Counted from the first letter of the stretch, positions 47,930 to 56,540 are shown. The stretch is 64,000 nucleotides of DNA from Actinomadura rupiterrae (GCF_024172125.1 NZ_JAMZEA010000011.1:248001-312000); one strand, 5' to 3'. The notes: generated from the letters alone by a model not told the origin. Numbers and translations: made by a program.

Positions 47930-48876
47930 TCCTGCTGGCCACCCCGACCGCGCCGGGCAGCACGCACGGCAACGGCGTCTCCACGCGCCGCTGGACCCGG
48001 ATCCTGGAAGACCTCGGCCACACCGTCGAGGTCGCCGAGGACTACCGGGCCGGCGACCACGCCATGCTGCTCGCCATGCACGCCCGGCGCGGCGCCGCCG
48101 CCGTGCGCGCCTTCCGCGCCGACCACCCGCGCGCCCCGATCGTGCTGGCGCTCACCGGCACCGACCTCTATCCCGACTTCTCCGGCATCGACCGCGCGAT
48201 GCTCGCGCTGACCGACCGGCTGATCGTCCTGCAGCCGCACGGCCTGGTGCAGGTCGGCCCCGACCTGGCCGGACGGACCCGCGTGATCGTCCAGTCGGTG
48301 CCCGCGATCGAGCGGCGCCCGCCGCGCGGGGACTGCTTCGAGGTCGCCTTCCTGGCTCATGCCCGTCCGGTCAAGGACCCGCTGCGCCTGCCCGAGGCGA
48401 CCCGCCTGCTGCCGCCCGGCTCCCGCATCCGCGTCACCCACGTGGGCAGGACCCGGGCGCCGGAGCTCGCCGGCGTGCTCACCGCCGAGACCGCCGCCAA
48501 CCCGCGCTACGACTGGCTCGGCCCGGTCGGGCGCGAGCAGGCCCTCGCCGTCCTGGCCCGCAGCCGGCTCATGGCCCTTACCTCGCTGCACGAAGGCGGC
48601 GCCAACGTCATCTCCGAGGCCCTGGCCGCCCGCGTCCCGATCATCGCCTCGCACATCCCGAGCTCGGTCGGCCTGCTCGGCGAGACCTATCCCGGGTACT
48701 TCCCACCTGGCGACACCGCCGCCCTGGCTGAACTCCTCTACCAGGCCGAACACGACTCCGACTTCTACGCCGCCCTCGCCGACCACTGCGCCGCGCTCGC
48801 TCCCATGGTCGACCCCGCCCGCGAGAGGCAAGCCTTCGCCTCACTCCTGAAGGAACTGAACGTCACGCCCCACTGA
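47926..48876 (+). CDS. senB: SenB-like selenosugar synthase (GT4-type glycosyltransferase)
   Basis: 316 residues from GTG 47926 (GTG 47869 is an alternative). N-terminal ILLATPTAPGSTHGNGVSTRRWTRILEDLGHTVEV and the C-terminal GT4 nucleotide-sugar motif LTSLHEGGANVISEALAARVPIIAS match the family formerly called TIGR04348 glycosyltransferase. This was later shown to join UDP-N-acetyl-hexosamine with selenophosphate to give a selenosugar. The next gene is a selenophosphate synthetase, which supplies that donor. No SenA (EgtB-like) gene is present in the window, so the end product need not be selenoneine. Confidence 0.85.
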   Translation: MILLATPTAPGSTHGNGVSTRRWTRILEDLGHTVEVAEDYRAGDHAMLLAMHARRGAAAVRAFRADHPRAPIVLALTGTDLYPDFSGIDRAMLALTDRLIVLQPHGLVQVGPDLAGRTRVIVQSVPAIERRPPRGDCFEVAFLAHARPVKDPLRLPEATRLLPPGSRIRVTHVGRTRAPELAGVLTAETAANPRYDWLGPVGREQALAVLARSRLMALTSLHEGGANVISEALAARVPIIASHIPSSVGLLGETYPGYFPPGDTAALAELLYQAEHDSDFYAALADHCAALAPMVDPARERQAFASLLKELNVTPH

Positions 48877-48899
48877 GCCACCGCTGCGGAGGACCTGGC

Positions 48900-49961
48900 A
48901 TGGGTGCATCGTCTTACGGGACCGTCAAGCTCACCGCGTTGTCCCCCGGAGCGGGATGCGCCTGCAAGCTTCCGCTCAGCAAGCTGGAAGGGCTGTTCGC
49001 CTCGCTCGGCAGCGCGGGCCTGGAAGCGGCCTCGGGGGATCTGCTCATCGGCGCGGCAGAAGGCGACGACGCGGCCGTCCTGCGGCTGGACGACGAGCGC
49101 GCGCTGATCCTCACCACCGACTTCTTCACCCCGATCGTGGACGACCCCTACGACTGGGGACGCATCGCCGCCACCAACGCGCTGTCCGATGTGTACGCGA
49201 TGGGCGGCCGTCCGCTGATGGCGGTCAACCTCGCCGCATGGCCCGGCGACGCCCTGCCCGTGGAGATGCTCGCCGACGTCATGCGCGGTGGTGCGGACGC
49301 CGCCCGGGCTGGCGGCTGCTTCGTGGTCGGCGGCCACACCATCAGCGATCCCGTGCCCAAGTACGGCATGGCGGTGGTCGGGCTCGCGCATCCGGACCGG
49401 CTCCTGGCGATCGACCAGGTGACCGCGGGATGCCGGCTCGTCCTGACCAAGGCCATCGGGACGGGCGTGGTCTCGACGGGCGTCAAGCGCGGCATGGCCT
49501 CGTCGGAGAGCGTCGCGGCCGCGGTGGCGTCGATGACCACGCTCAACGCTGTCGCCTCGGAGGTCGCGCTGGCGGCCGGGGTGAAGGCCGCGACCGACGT
49601 GACCGGGTTCGGGCTGCTGGGCCATCTGCACCGCATGATGCGCGCCAGCGGCCTCGCCGCCGAGATCCACGCGGCGAGCGTCCCGCTGCTGCCGGGCGCC
49701 GTGGAGCTGGTCGCCGCCGGGTTCGTCCCGGGCGGGACGAACGCGAACATCAGCCACCTCGCCGATTTCGTGACCATCGGCAGTGGCGTTTCAGACGAAC
49801 TCGGCGTGCTGATGCACGACGCGCAGACCTCCGGCGGGCTGCTCCTGGCCATCGAGGACGACCCGGACGACCTGCTGAACGAGCTGCGCGACCGGGGCGT
49901 CCCCGCCGCCCTCGTCGGCAGCGCGAGCCACGGCGAACCCGGACGGGTCACCGTCGTCTGA
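48900..49961 (+). CDS. selD: Selenide, water dikinase (SelD/SenC selenophosphate synthetase)
   Basis: 353 residues from ATG 48900 with GGAGGA upstream. It has the catalytic motif GAGCACK (Cys and Lys, corresponding to the GCGCK loop of SelD), GDDAAVLRLDDERALILTTDFFTPIVDDPYDWGRIAATNALSDVYAMGG and DVTGFGLLGHLHRMM, all standard for PurM-like SelD. It makes selenophosphate from selenide and ATP. The nucleophile is cysteine, not selenocysteine. Pairing with SenB 23 bp upstream suggests the selenophosphate is meant for selenosugar formation (the SenC role), though a general function cannot be excluded. Confidence 0.93.
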   Translation: MGASSYGTVKLTALSPGAGCACKLPLSKLEGLFASLGSAGLEAASGDLLIGAAEGDDAAVLRLDDERALILTTDFFTPIVDDPYDWGRIAATNALSDVYAMGGRPLMAVNLAAWPGDALPVEMLADVMRGGADAARAGGCFVVGGHTISDPVPKYGMAVVGLAHPDRLLAIDQVTAGCRLVLTKAIGTGVVSTGVKRGMASSESVAAAVASMTTLNAVASEVALAAGVKAATDVTGFGLLGHLHRMMRASGLAAEIHAASVPLLPGAVELVAAGFVPGGTNANISHLADFVTIGSGVSDELGVLMHDAQTSGGLLLAIEDDPDDLLNELRDRGVPAALVGSASHGEPGRVTVV

Positions 49962-50001
49962 AACCCCGGACCCGCCGCCGGGCCAGACCCTGCTGAGCGC
50001 G

Positions 50002-50673
50002 CTATTCGCGCAGGTCGGAGCGCAGGTAGGCCAGGACGGCTCGGACCCGGCGGTGGTCGTCCTCGTCCGGCGGCAGGTCCAGCTTCGCGAGGATGGCGCG
50101 GATGTGCTTGGCCACCGCGGCGTCGCTCACGAGCAGCGCGCGGGCGATCGCCGCGTTGGACCGGCCCTCCGCCATCAACGCCAGCACCTCGCGCTCGCGG
50201 GGGCTGAGCGCGTTCACCGGATCGCGGCGGCGCAGCAGCAGCCGGCGGACGACCTCCGGGTCCACGGCGGTGCTGCCCGCCGCGACCCGCGCGACCGCCT
50301 CGGCGAACTCCTCGACGTCCCCGAGCCGGTCCTTCAGGAGGTAGCCGACGCCCGCGCCGCCGTGCGAGGACAGCAGCTCGGCGGCCGAGTCGCGCTCGAC
50401 GTACTGGCTCAGGACCAGCACCGGCAGCCGCGGGCGCGCCGCGCGCAGCTCCAGCGCGGCGCGCAGGCCCTCGTCCGAGAAGCCCGGCGGCATCCGGACG
50501 TCGGTGACCACCAGATCGGGTTCGTGCTCCGCCACCGCCGCGACCAGCGCGGCCGCGTCGCCGACCGCCGCGACCGTCCGGTGGCCGAACCGCCGGAACA
50601 GCCCGGGCAGCCCCTCGCGCAGCAGCATGCCGTCCTCGGCGAGGACTATCCGGAGAGGTCGGTCGGCGCACAC
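50002..50673 (-). CDS. LuxR/NarL family response regulator
   Basis: 223 residues from GTG 50673, overlapping the kinase gene by 28 bp. Receiver domain: LRIVLAEDGMLLREGL with the acidic pair, phospho-acceptor aspartate in PDLVVTDVRMPPGF, lysine in GYLLKDRLGDV. C-terminal helix-turn-helix: LSPREREVLALMAEGRSNAAIARALLVSDAAVAKHIRAILAKL. Together with the DesK-like kinase it forms a two-component system, probably acting on the divergent ABC exporter genes at 52046-55278 through the half-sites near 51970-52011. Confidence 0.94.
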   Translation of the reverse strand: MCADRPLRIVLAEDGMLLREGLPGLFRRFGHRTVAAVGDAAALVAAVAEHEPDLVVTDVRMPPGFSDEGLRAALELRAARPRLPVLVLSQYVERDSAAELLSSHGGAGVGYLLKDRLGDVEEFAEAVARVAAGSTAVDPEVVRRLLLRRRDPVNALSPREREVLALMAEGRSNAAIARALLVSDAAVAKHIRAILAKLDLPPDEDDHRRVRAVLAYLRSDLRE

Positions 50674-51935
50674 GGAAGCTCCACGCGAAGCACGGTCGGT
50701 CCCTGAGCAGGGCTGGACAGCGACAGCCTGCCATCGACCGCGGCGACCCGCGCCGCGAGCCCCGCCAGGCCCGTCCCGGCGGACGGGTCGGCCCCGCCGC
50801 GGCCGTCGTCGCGGACCTCCAGCGCCAGCACGCCCGCCGCGGTCCCGCCCCGGACGGTCGCGCGCTCCGCGCCGCTGTGCTTGGCGACGTTGGCGAGCGC
50901 CTCGCTGACCACGAAGTAGGCGGTGCTCTCGATCGCGGGCGGCAGCCTTCCGGGCAGGTCCAGGTCCACCTCGACGGGCACCGGCGAGCAGTCGGCCGCG
51001 TCCTCGACGGCGGCGCGCAGGCCCCGGTCGGTGAGCACGCCGGGATGGACGCCGCGGATCAGCCGCCGCAGCTCGTCCAGCACCAGCCGCGACTCCCGGT
51101 GCGCCTGGTCCACCAGCGCGGACGCCTCGTCCCCGGTGCTGATCCGGGCCAGCCCGAGCGTCATGGTCAGCGCGACGAGCCGCTGCTGCGCGCCGTCGTG
51201 CAGGTCCCGCTCGATGCGCCGCCGCTCGACCTCGAAGGCGTCCACCAGCTCCGACCGGGACCGCGTCACCTGCGCGAGCCGCACCCCCAGCTCGGTCTCC
51301 CGCGTCGCGAGCAGTGCCCGCGCGACCGTTCCGCGCGCGGCGGCGGCCACCGCCAGGAGGTATCCGGCGACGGGCAGCAGGAGCAGCCCGACCGGCACCA
51401 GCGCCCACGCCTGCGCCGCGCTGCTCACCGGGACCAGTTTCAGCACTTGGATCCGGTCGTCGCCGGGATCGGCGAACGACTGCGCATAGGGCGCCGAGAG
51501 GAACGCCAACGGGAACATCAGCGCCGTGGTCAGCACCGCCAGGTCGAACGGCCACAACACGGTCGTCAGCAACAGCGCGTAGGCGAGTTCCCGCCAGGTC
51601 GCCTGCTCCTGGTATCGGAACACCGCCCACGCCCACGCTCCCGGACGCGGTGGAGGCGCATGCCCGCTGCGTGCCGGACGCCCGTCCACCAGGGCGAGAC
51701 GCCGCCGCTCGAACACCGCCAGCGGAATCCCGCACAGACCCAGCGTCACCAGGACCGGGATGCCCACGAGAACCACCGAGCCGACCGTCCCGACCACGAA
51801 CAGCGGCAGCAGGACCAGCAACGCCAGCAGACCCGTGACCGCGCCGCCGGCCAGGTAGGCCAGCGCCCGCCACGGACGAGCCGTCAGCAGGAACCGCCGG
51901 CTCGTGAGGGCCCGCCAGGCCGTCGTGCTCGCCAT
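50646..51935 (-). CDS. DesK-like sensor histidine kinase
   Basis: 429 residues from ATG 51935. The N-terminal half has about five membrane segments (ALAYLAGGAVTGLLALLVLLPLF; VVLVGIPVLVTLGLCGIPLAV; LLLPVAGYLLAVAAA). The HisKA_3 dimerisation helix carries the phospho-acceptor histidine in RRIERDLHDGAQQRLVAL near 230. The ATPase part includes AYFVVSEALANVAKHS and VRDDGRGGADPSAGTGLAGLAARV. It is a membrane stress sensor of the LiaS/DesK class and is co-transcribed with its response regulator. No extracellular sensor domain of size is visible, so it may sense the membrane or the adjacent ABC transporter. Confidence 0.93.
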   Translation of the reverse strand: MASTTAWRALTSRRFLLTARPWRALAYLAGGAVTGLLALLVLLPLFVVGTVGSVVLVGIPVLVTLGLCGIPLAVFERRRLALVDGRPARSGHAPPPRPGAWAWAVFRYQEQATWRELAYALLLTTVLWPFDLAVLTTALMFPLAFLSAPYAQSFADPGDDRIQVLKLVPVSSAAQAWALVPVGLLLLPVAGYLLAVAAAARGTVARALLATRETELGVRLAQVTRSRSELVDAFEVERRRIERDLHDGAQQRLVALTMTLGLARISTGDEASALVDQAHRESRLVLDELRRLIRGVHPGVLTDRGLRAAVEDAADCSPVPVEVDLDLPGRLPPAIESTAYFVVSEALANVAKHSGAERATVRGGTAAGVLALEVRDDGRGGADPSAGTGLAGLAARVAAVDGRLSLSSPAQGPTVLRVELPCAPTDLSG

Positions 51936-51969
51936 GCGGTCACCGTAGGGCAACCGCGACGAATACGGA

Positions 51970-52011
51970 GGTAGCGCCAGCGCTACCCGCAAAGGTGGCG
52001 CTGGTGGCGCT
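51970..52011. promoter_or_regulatory. Palindrome plus repeated half-sites between kinase and ABC genes
   Basis: GGTAGCGC (51970-51977) and GCGCTACC (51980-51987) form a perfect 18-bp palindrome. Right beside it GGTGGCGCT occurs twice in tandem (51994-52002 and 52003-52011). The shared AGCGCCA/TGGCGCT half-site suggests several binding positions for one regulator, most simply the LuxR-type regulator at 50002. Confidence 0.7.
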
Positions 52012-52045
52012 GTGGCCAGGTGCGTTCCCCGGTTGACTCCTCCGC

Positions 52046-52786
52046 ATGGACGAAGTGGTTCGACTCTCGGCGGTCCGCCGGGTCTTCGGCGGCGGCGGCG
52101 CGGGCGGCGGCGTCACCGCGCTCGACGGCGTGACCGCGACTTTCCGAGCGGGGACGTTCACCGCGGTGATGGGGCCGTCCGGGTCCGGAAAATCCACGCT
52201 GCTGCAATGCGCGGCGGGCCTGGACCGTCCGACGAGCGGCAGCGTCGTCGTCGCGGGCGTGGAGCTGGACCGGCTCGGCGAGACCGCGCTGACCCGGCTG
52301 CGCCGCGACAGGATCGGGTTCGTGTTCCAGGCGTACAACCTGGTCTCCTCTCTGACCGCCGAGCAGAACGTCGGGCTGCCGCTGCGCCTGGCGGGCCGCT
52401 GGCCGAAGCGGGCGGAGGTCCGGGACGTCCTGGCGGAGGTCGGGCTGGCCGACCGGGCCGGGCACCGGCCGGGCGAGCTGTCCGGCGGGCAGCGGCAGCG
52501 GGTCGCGATCGCCCGCGCGCTGGTCACCCGGCCCGCCGTGCTGTTCGCCGACGAGCCCACCGGCGCGCTCGACACCGCGACCTCGCGCGACGTGCTGGCC
52601 CTGCTGCGCGCGCTGGCCGACCGGCACGGGCAGACGATCATCATGGTCACGCACGACCCGGTCGCGGCGTCCCGCGCCGACCGCGTGGTGTTCCTGGCCG
52701 ACGGGCGGCTCGCCGGAGAGCTCGCCGCCGCCACGCCCGAGCAGGTCGCCGCGCACGTCACGCGCCTGGAGGCGCGCGCATGCTGA
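52046..52786 (+). CDS. ABC transporter ATP-binding protein (MacB/LolD type)
   Basis: 246 residues. Walker A MGPSGSGKSTLLQC near 46, Q-loop FVFQAYNLVSSLTAEQNV, signature LSGGQRQRVAIARAL, Walker B VLFADEPTGALD and the His switch MVTHD are all intact. A glycine-rich loop (FGGGGAGGGV) near residue 17 is unusual. It powers the FtsX-type permease whose gene overlaps its stop by seven bases. Such pairs export antimicrobial peptides, lipids or lipoproteins, or act as flux sensors for two-component systems like the one divergently encoded here. Confidence 0.95.
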   Translation: MDEVVRLSAVRRVFGGGGAGGGVTALDGVTATFRAGTFTAVMGPSGSGKSTLLQCAAGLDRPTSGSVVVAGVELDRLGETALTRLRRDRIGFVFQAYNLVSSLTAEQNVGLPLRLAGRWPKRAEVRDVLAEVGLADRAGHRPGELSGGQRQRVAIARALVTRPAVLFADEPTGALDTATSRDVLALLRALADRHGQTIIMVTHDPVAASRADRVVFLADGRLAGELAAATPEQVAAHVTRLEARAC

Positions 52787-55278
52787 GCCTCGCCCTCGCC
52801 ACCCTGCGGACGCGCCGGCTCTCGCTCGCCGGGACGTTCGCCGCGCTCGCGCTCGGCGTCACCATGACCGCCGCGCTGGCCCTCGCGCTCGCCGCGACGC
52901 TGTCCCCGGCCCGGCAGCCGAAACCGCAGCGGTTCGCGCAGGCCGACGCCGTCATCCGGCCGAGCCGGACGCTCGCCGTCCCGGGAGCCCGGGGGAGCAG
53001 GACGCTGGACACCTCGCGGGGCCTGGCGCCCGACCTGGTGGCGCGGGTGAGCGCGGCCGTTCCGGTCGTCCCGGACCGGACGTTCCCGGCGCACGTGATC
53101 GGCAACGGGCCGAGCAGCGTCGGACACCCCTGGTCGGTGGCCCGCTTCGGCGGCTACCGCCTCACCGCCGGAACCGCCCCGCGCCGCCCCGACGAGATCG
53201 TCCTGGCGACCGGCGAAGCCCGCGTCGGCGACCGCGTCAGCGTGCTGACGGCCTCCGCTGAACGGCCCTACACCGTCTCCGGGACGGTCACCCGGGTCGG
53301 CTTCGAGCATGCGGTGTTCTTCGCCGACGCCGAGGCCGCGCGCCTGTCCCCGCGCGTGGACGGCCTCGCGGTCACCGGCTTGCCGGACGCCGCCCGCCGC
53401 GCGGTCGAAGCGTCGGGGGTGTCCGTGCTGACCGGCGACGCGCGGCACGACGCCGATCCCGATCCGGACCGCGAGCGCCGCGCGCTGAACGACGCCGACG
53501 TGCTGCTCGGTATCGCGGCGGGCATCGCCGGGTTCGTCGCGGTGTTCGTCGTGGCGTCCACGTTCGCGCTGTCCGTGGCGCAGCGGCGGCGCGAGCTGGC
53601 TCTGCTGCGCCTCATCGGCGCCACGCCCCGCCAGGTCCGCCGGATGCTGACCGCCGAGGCGCTGCTGGTCGGCCTGCTCGCCGCGGCCACCGGCTGCGCC
53701 GTCGCCCCGGTCTGCGCGCGGCTGCTCGGGCACTGGCTGGTTGCGCACCGGCTCGCGCCGTCCTGGTTCACCGTCCCGGTGGCGGCCTGGCCGCTGGTGA
53801 TCGCGTTCCTGACCGGGCCTGCCGTGGCACTGATCGGCGTCGCCGCCGCGTCGCGGCGCGCGGGACGGGTGCGTCCGGCGGAGGCGCTGCGCGAGGCGGC
53901 CGTCGAGAGCCGCACGATGACGCCCGTCCGGCTGCTGTTCGGCCTGGCGGCCTTCGGCGGCGGTCTCGCGACCCTGGTCACCACGGCTGTGAGCGACCCG
54001 GCCTCGGCCGCCAACCGCAAGGGCTACACCCCGGCGGTGATGCTCCTGATCACCGGCGCCGCGCTGCTCGCACCGCTGTTGGTGCCCCCGCTCGCCCGGC
54101 TGCTCACCCGTCCGCTGGCCCGCTCCGGCGGGGCCACCGGGCTGCTGGTCCGGGAGAACACCCTCGCGGCGGCCCGCCGGACGGCGTCGGTCGCCGCACC
54201 CGTCCTGATCACGGTCGGCCTGGCGGGATCGCTGCTGGGCACCGGCGCCAGCGCGGACGCCACCAAGTCCGCCGAAGCCCGGCACAACGTCCGCGCCGAT
54301 TTCGTGGTGCGCCCGACCCGCGGCGACACGGTCAGCGCCGTGGTGCTGCAACGGCTGCGGACCGTCCCAGGGATGGAGGCCGTGCCATCGGCGGAGACCC
54401 ACGTCTACGCGATCGGGGACGGCGGCAACCTCAGACGGTACGAGGCCCAGATCGTCCGGCCCGGCGACCTCGCGAGGATCGCCCGGATGGACGTCCGGAA
54501 GGGCTCGATCGCGGCCCTTGGCGAGAACGACCTGATTGTGGACGACGACTGGGGCAAGAAGCCCGGCGATGTCGTGAACCTGTGGCTCGGCGACGGCACG
54601 CGCACTTCCGTCCGCGTCGCGGCGGTCATGAAGAGCGGCCTGGACGACGGCCGCGCCTACCTGACGTCCGCCCGCGCCGACCCAGCCCAGATCGGACGCG
54701 CCGAGCCGTCTCGCACCGGACGCGTCGAACCATCCCAGATCGGACGCATCGACGTGCTCCTTCGGCCGGGCGCGGACAAGGCGGCCGTGGCGAAGGGGCT
54801 TCGCGCGGCCACCGAGGGCCTCGGCGTCGAGACGGTGTCCGCGCGCGACGCGGCCGACGGGTCTTCGGGCAAGGGTGGCAGCAGCCGGCTCGGGATCTTG
54901 GTGACGCTCGGCATCGCGCTCGCCTACTGCGGGATCTCGGTCGCCGGGACCCTGGCGATGGCGGCGGCCGGCCGGTCGCGGGACCAGGCCGTCCTGCGGC
55001 TGTCCGGCGCGACGCCCGCCCAGGTGGCGCGCGTGGCGCTGGGTGAGGCGGTCTTGGTGGTCTGCGTGGGGGTGGTGGCGCTGGCGGTTTCGGCCGTGAG
55101 CCTGGCCGGGTTCTGGATGGCGCTGAACCGCGTGACCAGTGCGACGGCGCTGGTCGTCCCCTGGACGACGCTCGCCGCCGTCACAGCGGCCTGCGTACTG
55201 ATCGCCTTGCTGGCCACACTCGTCCCGATGCTCAGTTCGCTGCGCTCCAAGGCCAGCGCCAGCGGCCTTCGCGGCTGA
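52780..55278 (+). CDS. ABC transporter permease (FtsX/MacB family, large)
   Basis: 832 residues from ATG 52780. The layout is that of a duplicated FtsX permease. There is an N-terminal membrane helix (about 15-40), a large extracellular region (about 45-225), an FtsX block with three helices (about 240-350), a second helix pair with an extracellular region (about 430-690), and a final FtsX block (about 700-825). The motif RRRELALLRLIGATPRQVRRML near 270 and its counterpart RDQAVLRLSGATPAQVARV near 730 are the typical FtsX loops. Three 8-residue repeats lie in the second extracellular region. It is paired with the ATPase at 52046. Confidence 0.93.
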   Translation: MLSLALATLRTRRLSLAGTFAALALGVTMTAALALALAATLSPARQPKPQRFAQADAVIRPSRTLAVPGARGSRTLDTSRGLAPDLVARVSAAVPVVPDRTFPAHVIGNGPSSVGHPWSVARFGGYRLTAGTAPRRPDEIVLATGEARVGDRVSVLTASAERPYTVSGTVTRVGFEHAVFFADAEAARLSPRVDGLAVTGLPDAARRAVEASGVSVLTGDARHDADPDPDRERRALNDADVLLGIAAGIAGFVAVFVVASTFALSVAQRRRELALLRLIGATPRQVRRMLTAEALLVGLLAAATGCAVAPVCARLLGHWLVAHRLAPSWFTVPVAAWPLVIAFLTGPAVALIGVAAASRRAGRVRPAEALREAAVESRTMTPVRLLFGLAAFGGGLATLVTTAVSDPASAANRKGYTPAVMLLITGAALLAPLLVPPLARLLTRPLARSGGATGLLVRENTLAAARRTASVAAPVLITVGLAGSLLGTGASADATKSAEARHNVRADFVVRPTRGDTVSAVVLQRLRTVPGMEAVPSAETHVYAIGDGGNLRRYEAQIVRPGDLARIARMDVRKGSIAALGENDLIVDDDWGKKPGDVVNLWLGDGTRTSVRVAAVMKSGLDDGRAYLTSARADPAQIGRAEPSRTGRVEPSQIGRIDVLLRPGADKAAVAKGLRAATEGLGVETVSARDAADGSSGKGGSSRLGILVTLGIALAYCGISVAGTLAMAAAGRSRDQAVLRLSGATPAQVARVALGEAVLVVCVGVVALAVSAVSLAGFWMALNRVTSATALVVPWTTLAAVTAACVLIALLATLVPMLSSLRSKASASGLRG
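54688..54759 (+). repeat. Three in-frame 24-bp repeats inside the FtsX permease gene
   Basis: Units 54688-54711, 54712-54735 and 54736-54759, encoding (Q/R)(I/T)GR(A/V/I)(E/D)PS-type octapeptides. They lie in the second extracellular region of the permease. The codon-aligned period equals that seen in the GH39 gene at 25933. Confidence 0.75.
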
Positions 55279-55666
55279 CGGTGGCCACCCGCAGCGCCGC
55301 CCGCTCGGACGGCGTGTCGACGACCACCCGCCGGGCCCGGACGTCCGCCTCGGCGACCCAGAACCGGTCGCCGAGGACGCGGACACCCGCAGAGAGGTCG
55401 ACGTGCCGTCCGGTGAACGCCACCTGGACGTCCGCGCCGTCCGGAGGGAGCTGGCCCCATGCCAGCGCCCAGCCCGGTCCCTGGACCGCGCCCCGCAGCA
55501 GCGACCGGGCGAAGCCGTCCGCCACCGCCACGTCGTACAGGCCGCCCTGCACGTAGACCTCCAGGGCCGGACGGCCCAGGGTGCCCCGGGCCAGGCGCGC
55601 CCGGTAGCGGTCGGTGCCGGTGCCGTCCGCCGTGCCCTCGGTGAATCCCCGCGCCATGACCGTCAT
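55232..55666 (-). CDS. Uncharacterised protein (144 residues)
   Basis: I do not recognise this family. From ATG 55666 (GGGG upstream; ATG 55657 is an alternative) the protein has a beta-rich middle: ALEVYVQGGLYDVAVADGFARSLLRG, WALAWGQLPPDGADVQVAFTGRHVDL, RVLGDRFWVAEADVRARRVVVDTP. It has no signal peptide, no membrane helix and no cysteine. The last 47 bp overlap the end of the convergent FtsX permease gene. Codon third positions are strongly G/C throughout, which supports real coding. It is divergent from the secreted protein gene at 55903 with 236 bp between, in which I see no other gene. Confidence 0.65.
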   Translation of the reverse strand: MTVMARGFTEGTADGTGTDRYRARLARGTLGRPALEVYVQGGLYDVAVADGFARSLLRGAVQGPGWALAWGQLPPDGADVQVAFTGRHVDLSAGVRVLGDRFWVAEADVRARRVVVDTPSERAALRVATVSREGRWRWPWSAAN

Positions 55667-55902
55667 CCCCGAACCCTCGCTTCCGATCGCTCATCTTCCA
55701 GCATCGGCGCGGCGCGGACGCCTGTCGGTAACCTCCGCTTCCGACCGGGGGTGGTGCTGGCATTACCCCCGGGCCCGCGCAGCCAGCGGACGCGGAGCCC
55801 GCGGACGTGCGGACGGCGGGCGGCTCACTTCGCTCCTGACCCGTGTAAACCACCCGGAGGCGCCAGGGGTCATATGTAACGTTTGTTGCCAGTTGTGAAG
55901 GG

Positions 55903-56424
55903 ATGGAACGCTACATGCTCAGAATCGGCCTGGTCGGCGGTGTGGTGCTGGCCGCGGGGATCGCGCTGGCCGCGCCCGCGTCGGCGGACACGGGGCACGC
56001 CGTCGGCGGAGCCACCCGGGACGGCGCGGGAACGGTCGCGGCCGCCGGGAAGGCGGGCTTCCACCGGATCGGGAAGATCCACCGGTTCCGGGCGCAGGGC
56101 GTCCGCGGCGCCTCGGTGTGGGGCGACTGGTACTGGGCCCAGGACGCCATGGGCAAGTTCGTCTGGATGGACATCATGGTCAAGGACACCCGCGCCGACG
56201 GCAAGAGCGCCGGGTTCTGCTACGACCTGACCAGCCCGAAGGCGCACGTCCGGAACAAGTGCAAGGTGAACACGCTCGGCGCGGGCAAGACGCTCAGCAC
56301 CGGCTGGTCCATGAGCTACTGGAAGCAGGACCGGATGCGGATCCGCTCCGCGGTCGGCAAGCTCGACCGCAAGCGCCACATCTTCTACACCAGCTCCGAA
56401 GGCGCGTGGCTGCGGCTGCGCTGA
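55903..56424 (+). CDS. Secreted protein of unknown function
   Basis: 173 residues from ATG 55903, or 169 from ATG 55915. GAAGGG lies directly before 55903 and 12 bases before 55915, so the second start is at least as likely. A Sec signal peptide (MLRIGLVGGVVLAAGIALAAPASAD) with an AxA cleavage site is clear. The mature part is basic and rich in Trp, Tyr and Lys, with ASVWGDWYWAQDAMGKFVWMDIMVKDT, an even pair of cysteines (GFCYDL and KCKVN) likely to form a disulfide, and KTLSTGWSMSYWKQDRMRIRSA. It resembles small actinomycete secreted proteins without known role. A good hairpin terminator follows. Confidence 0.8.
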   Translation: MERYMLRIGLVGGVVLAAGIALAAPASADTGHAVGGATRDGAGTVAAAGKAGFHRIGKIHRFRAQGVRGASVWGDWYWAQDAMGKFVWMDIMVKDTRADGKSAGFCYDLTSPKAHVRNKCKVNTLGAGKTLSTGWSMSYWKQDRMRIRSAVGKLDRKRHIFYTSSEGAWLRLR

Positions 56425-56439
56425 CGCCCCCGTCCCGCC

Positions 56440-56472
56440 GAAGGCTCTCCCTCGTCCCGGGGGAGAGCCTTC
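56440..56472. terminator. 12-bp stem hairpin terminator
   Basis: GAAGGCTCTCCC (56440-56451) pairs with GGGAGAGCCTTC (56461-56472) across a nine-base loop, 15 bp after the secreted protein gene and 47 bp before the convergent P450 stop. No T-run; likely bidirectional. Confidence 0.8.
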
Positions 56473-56480
56473 TCCGCGTT

Positions 56481-56540
56481 CAGCGGCGAGCCTTCGCCTC
56501 TAGCGGCGAGCCTCCGCGCTTAGCGGGGAGTCGCGCGCAC
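56481..56540 (-). repeat. Three ~20-bp tandem repeats around the P450 stop codon
   Basis: Units 56481-56500, 56501-56520 and 56521-56540 share the AGCGGCGAG(CC) core. The P450 stop (TAA, 56522-56520) lies at a unit border, so the gene's 3' end has been duplicated outward. On the minus strand the borders read TAA, TAG and TGA, 20 bp apart and thus in three different frames. Confidence 0.75.
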
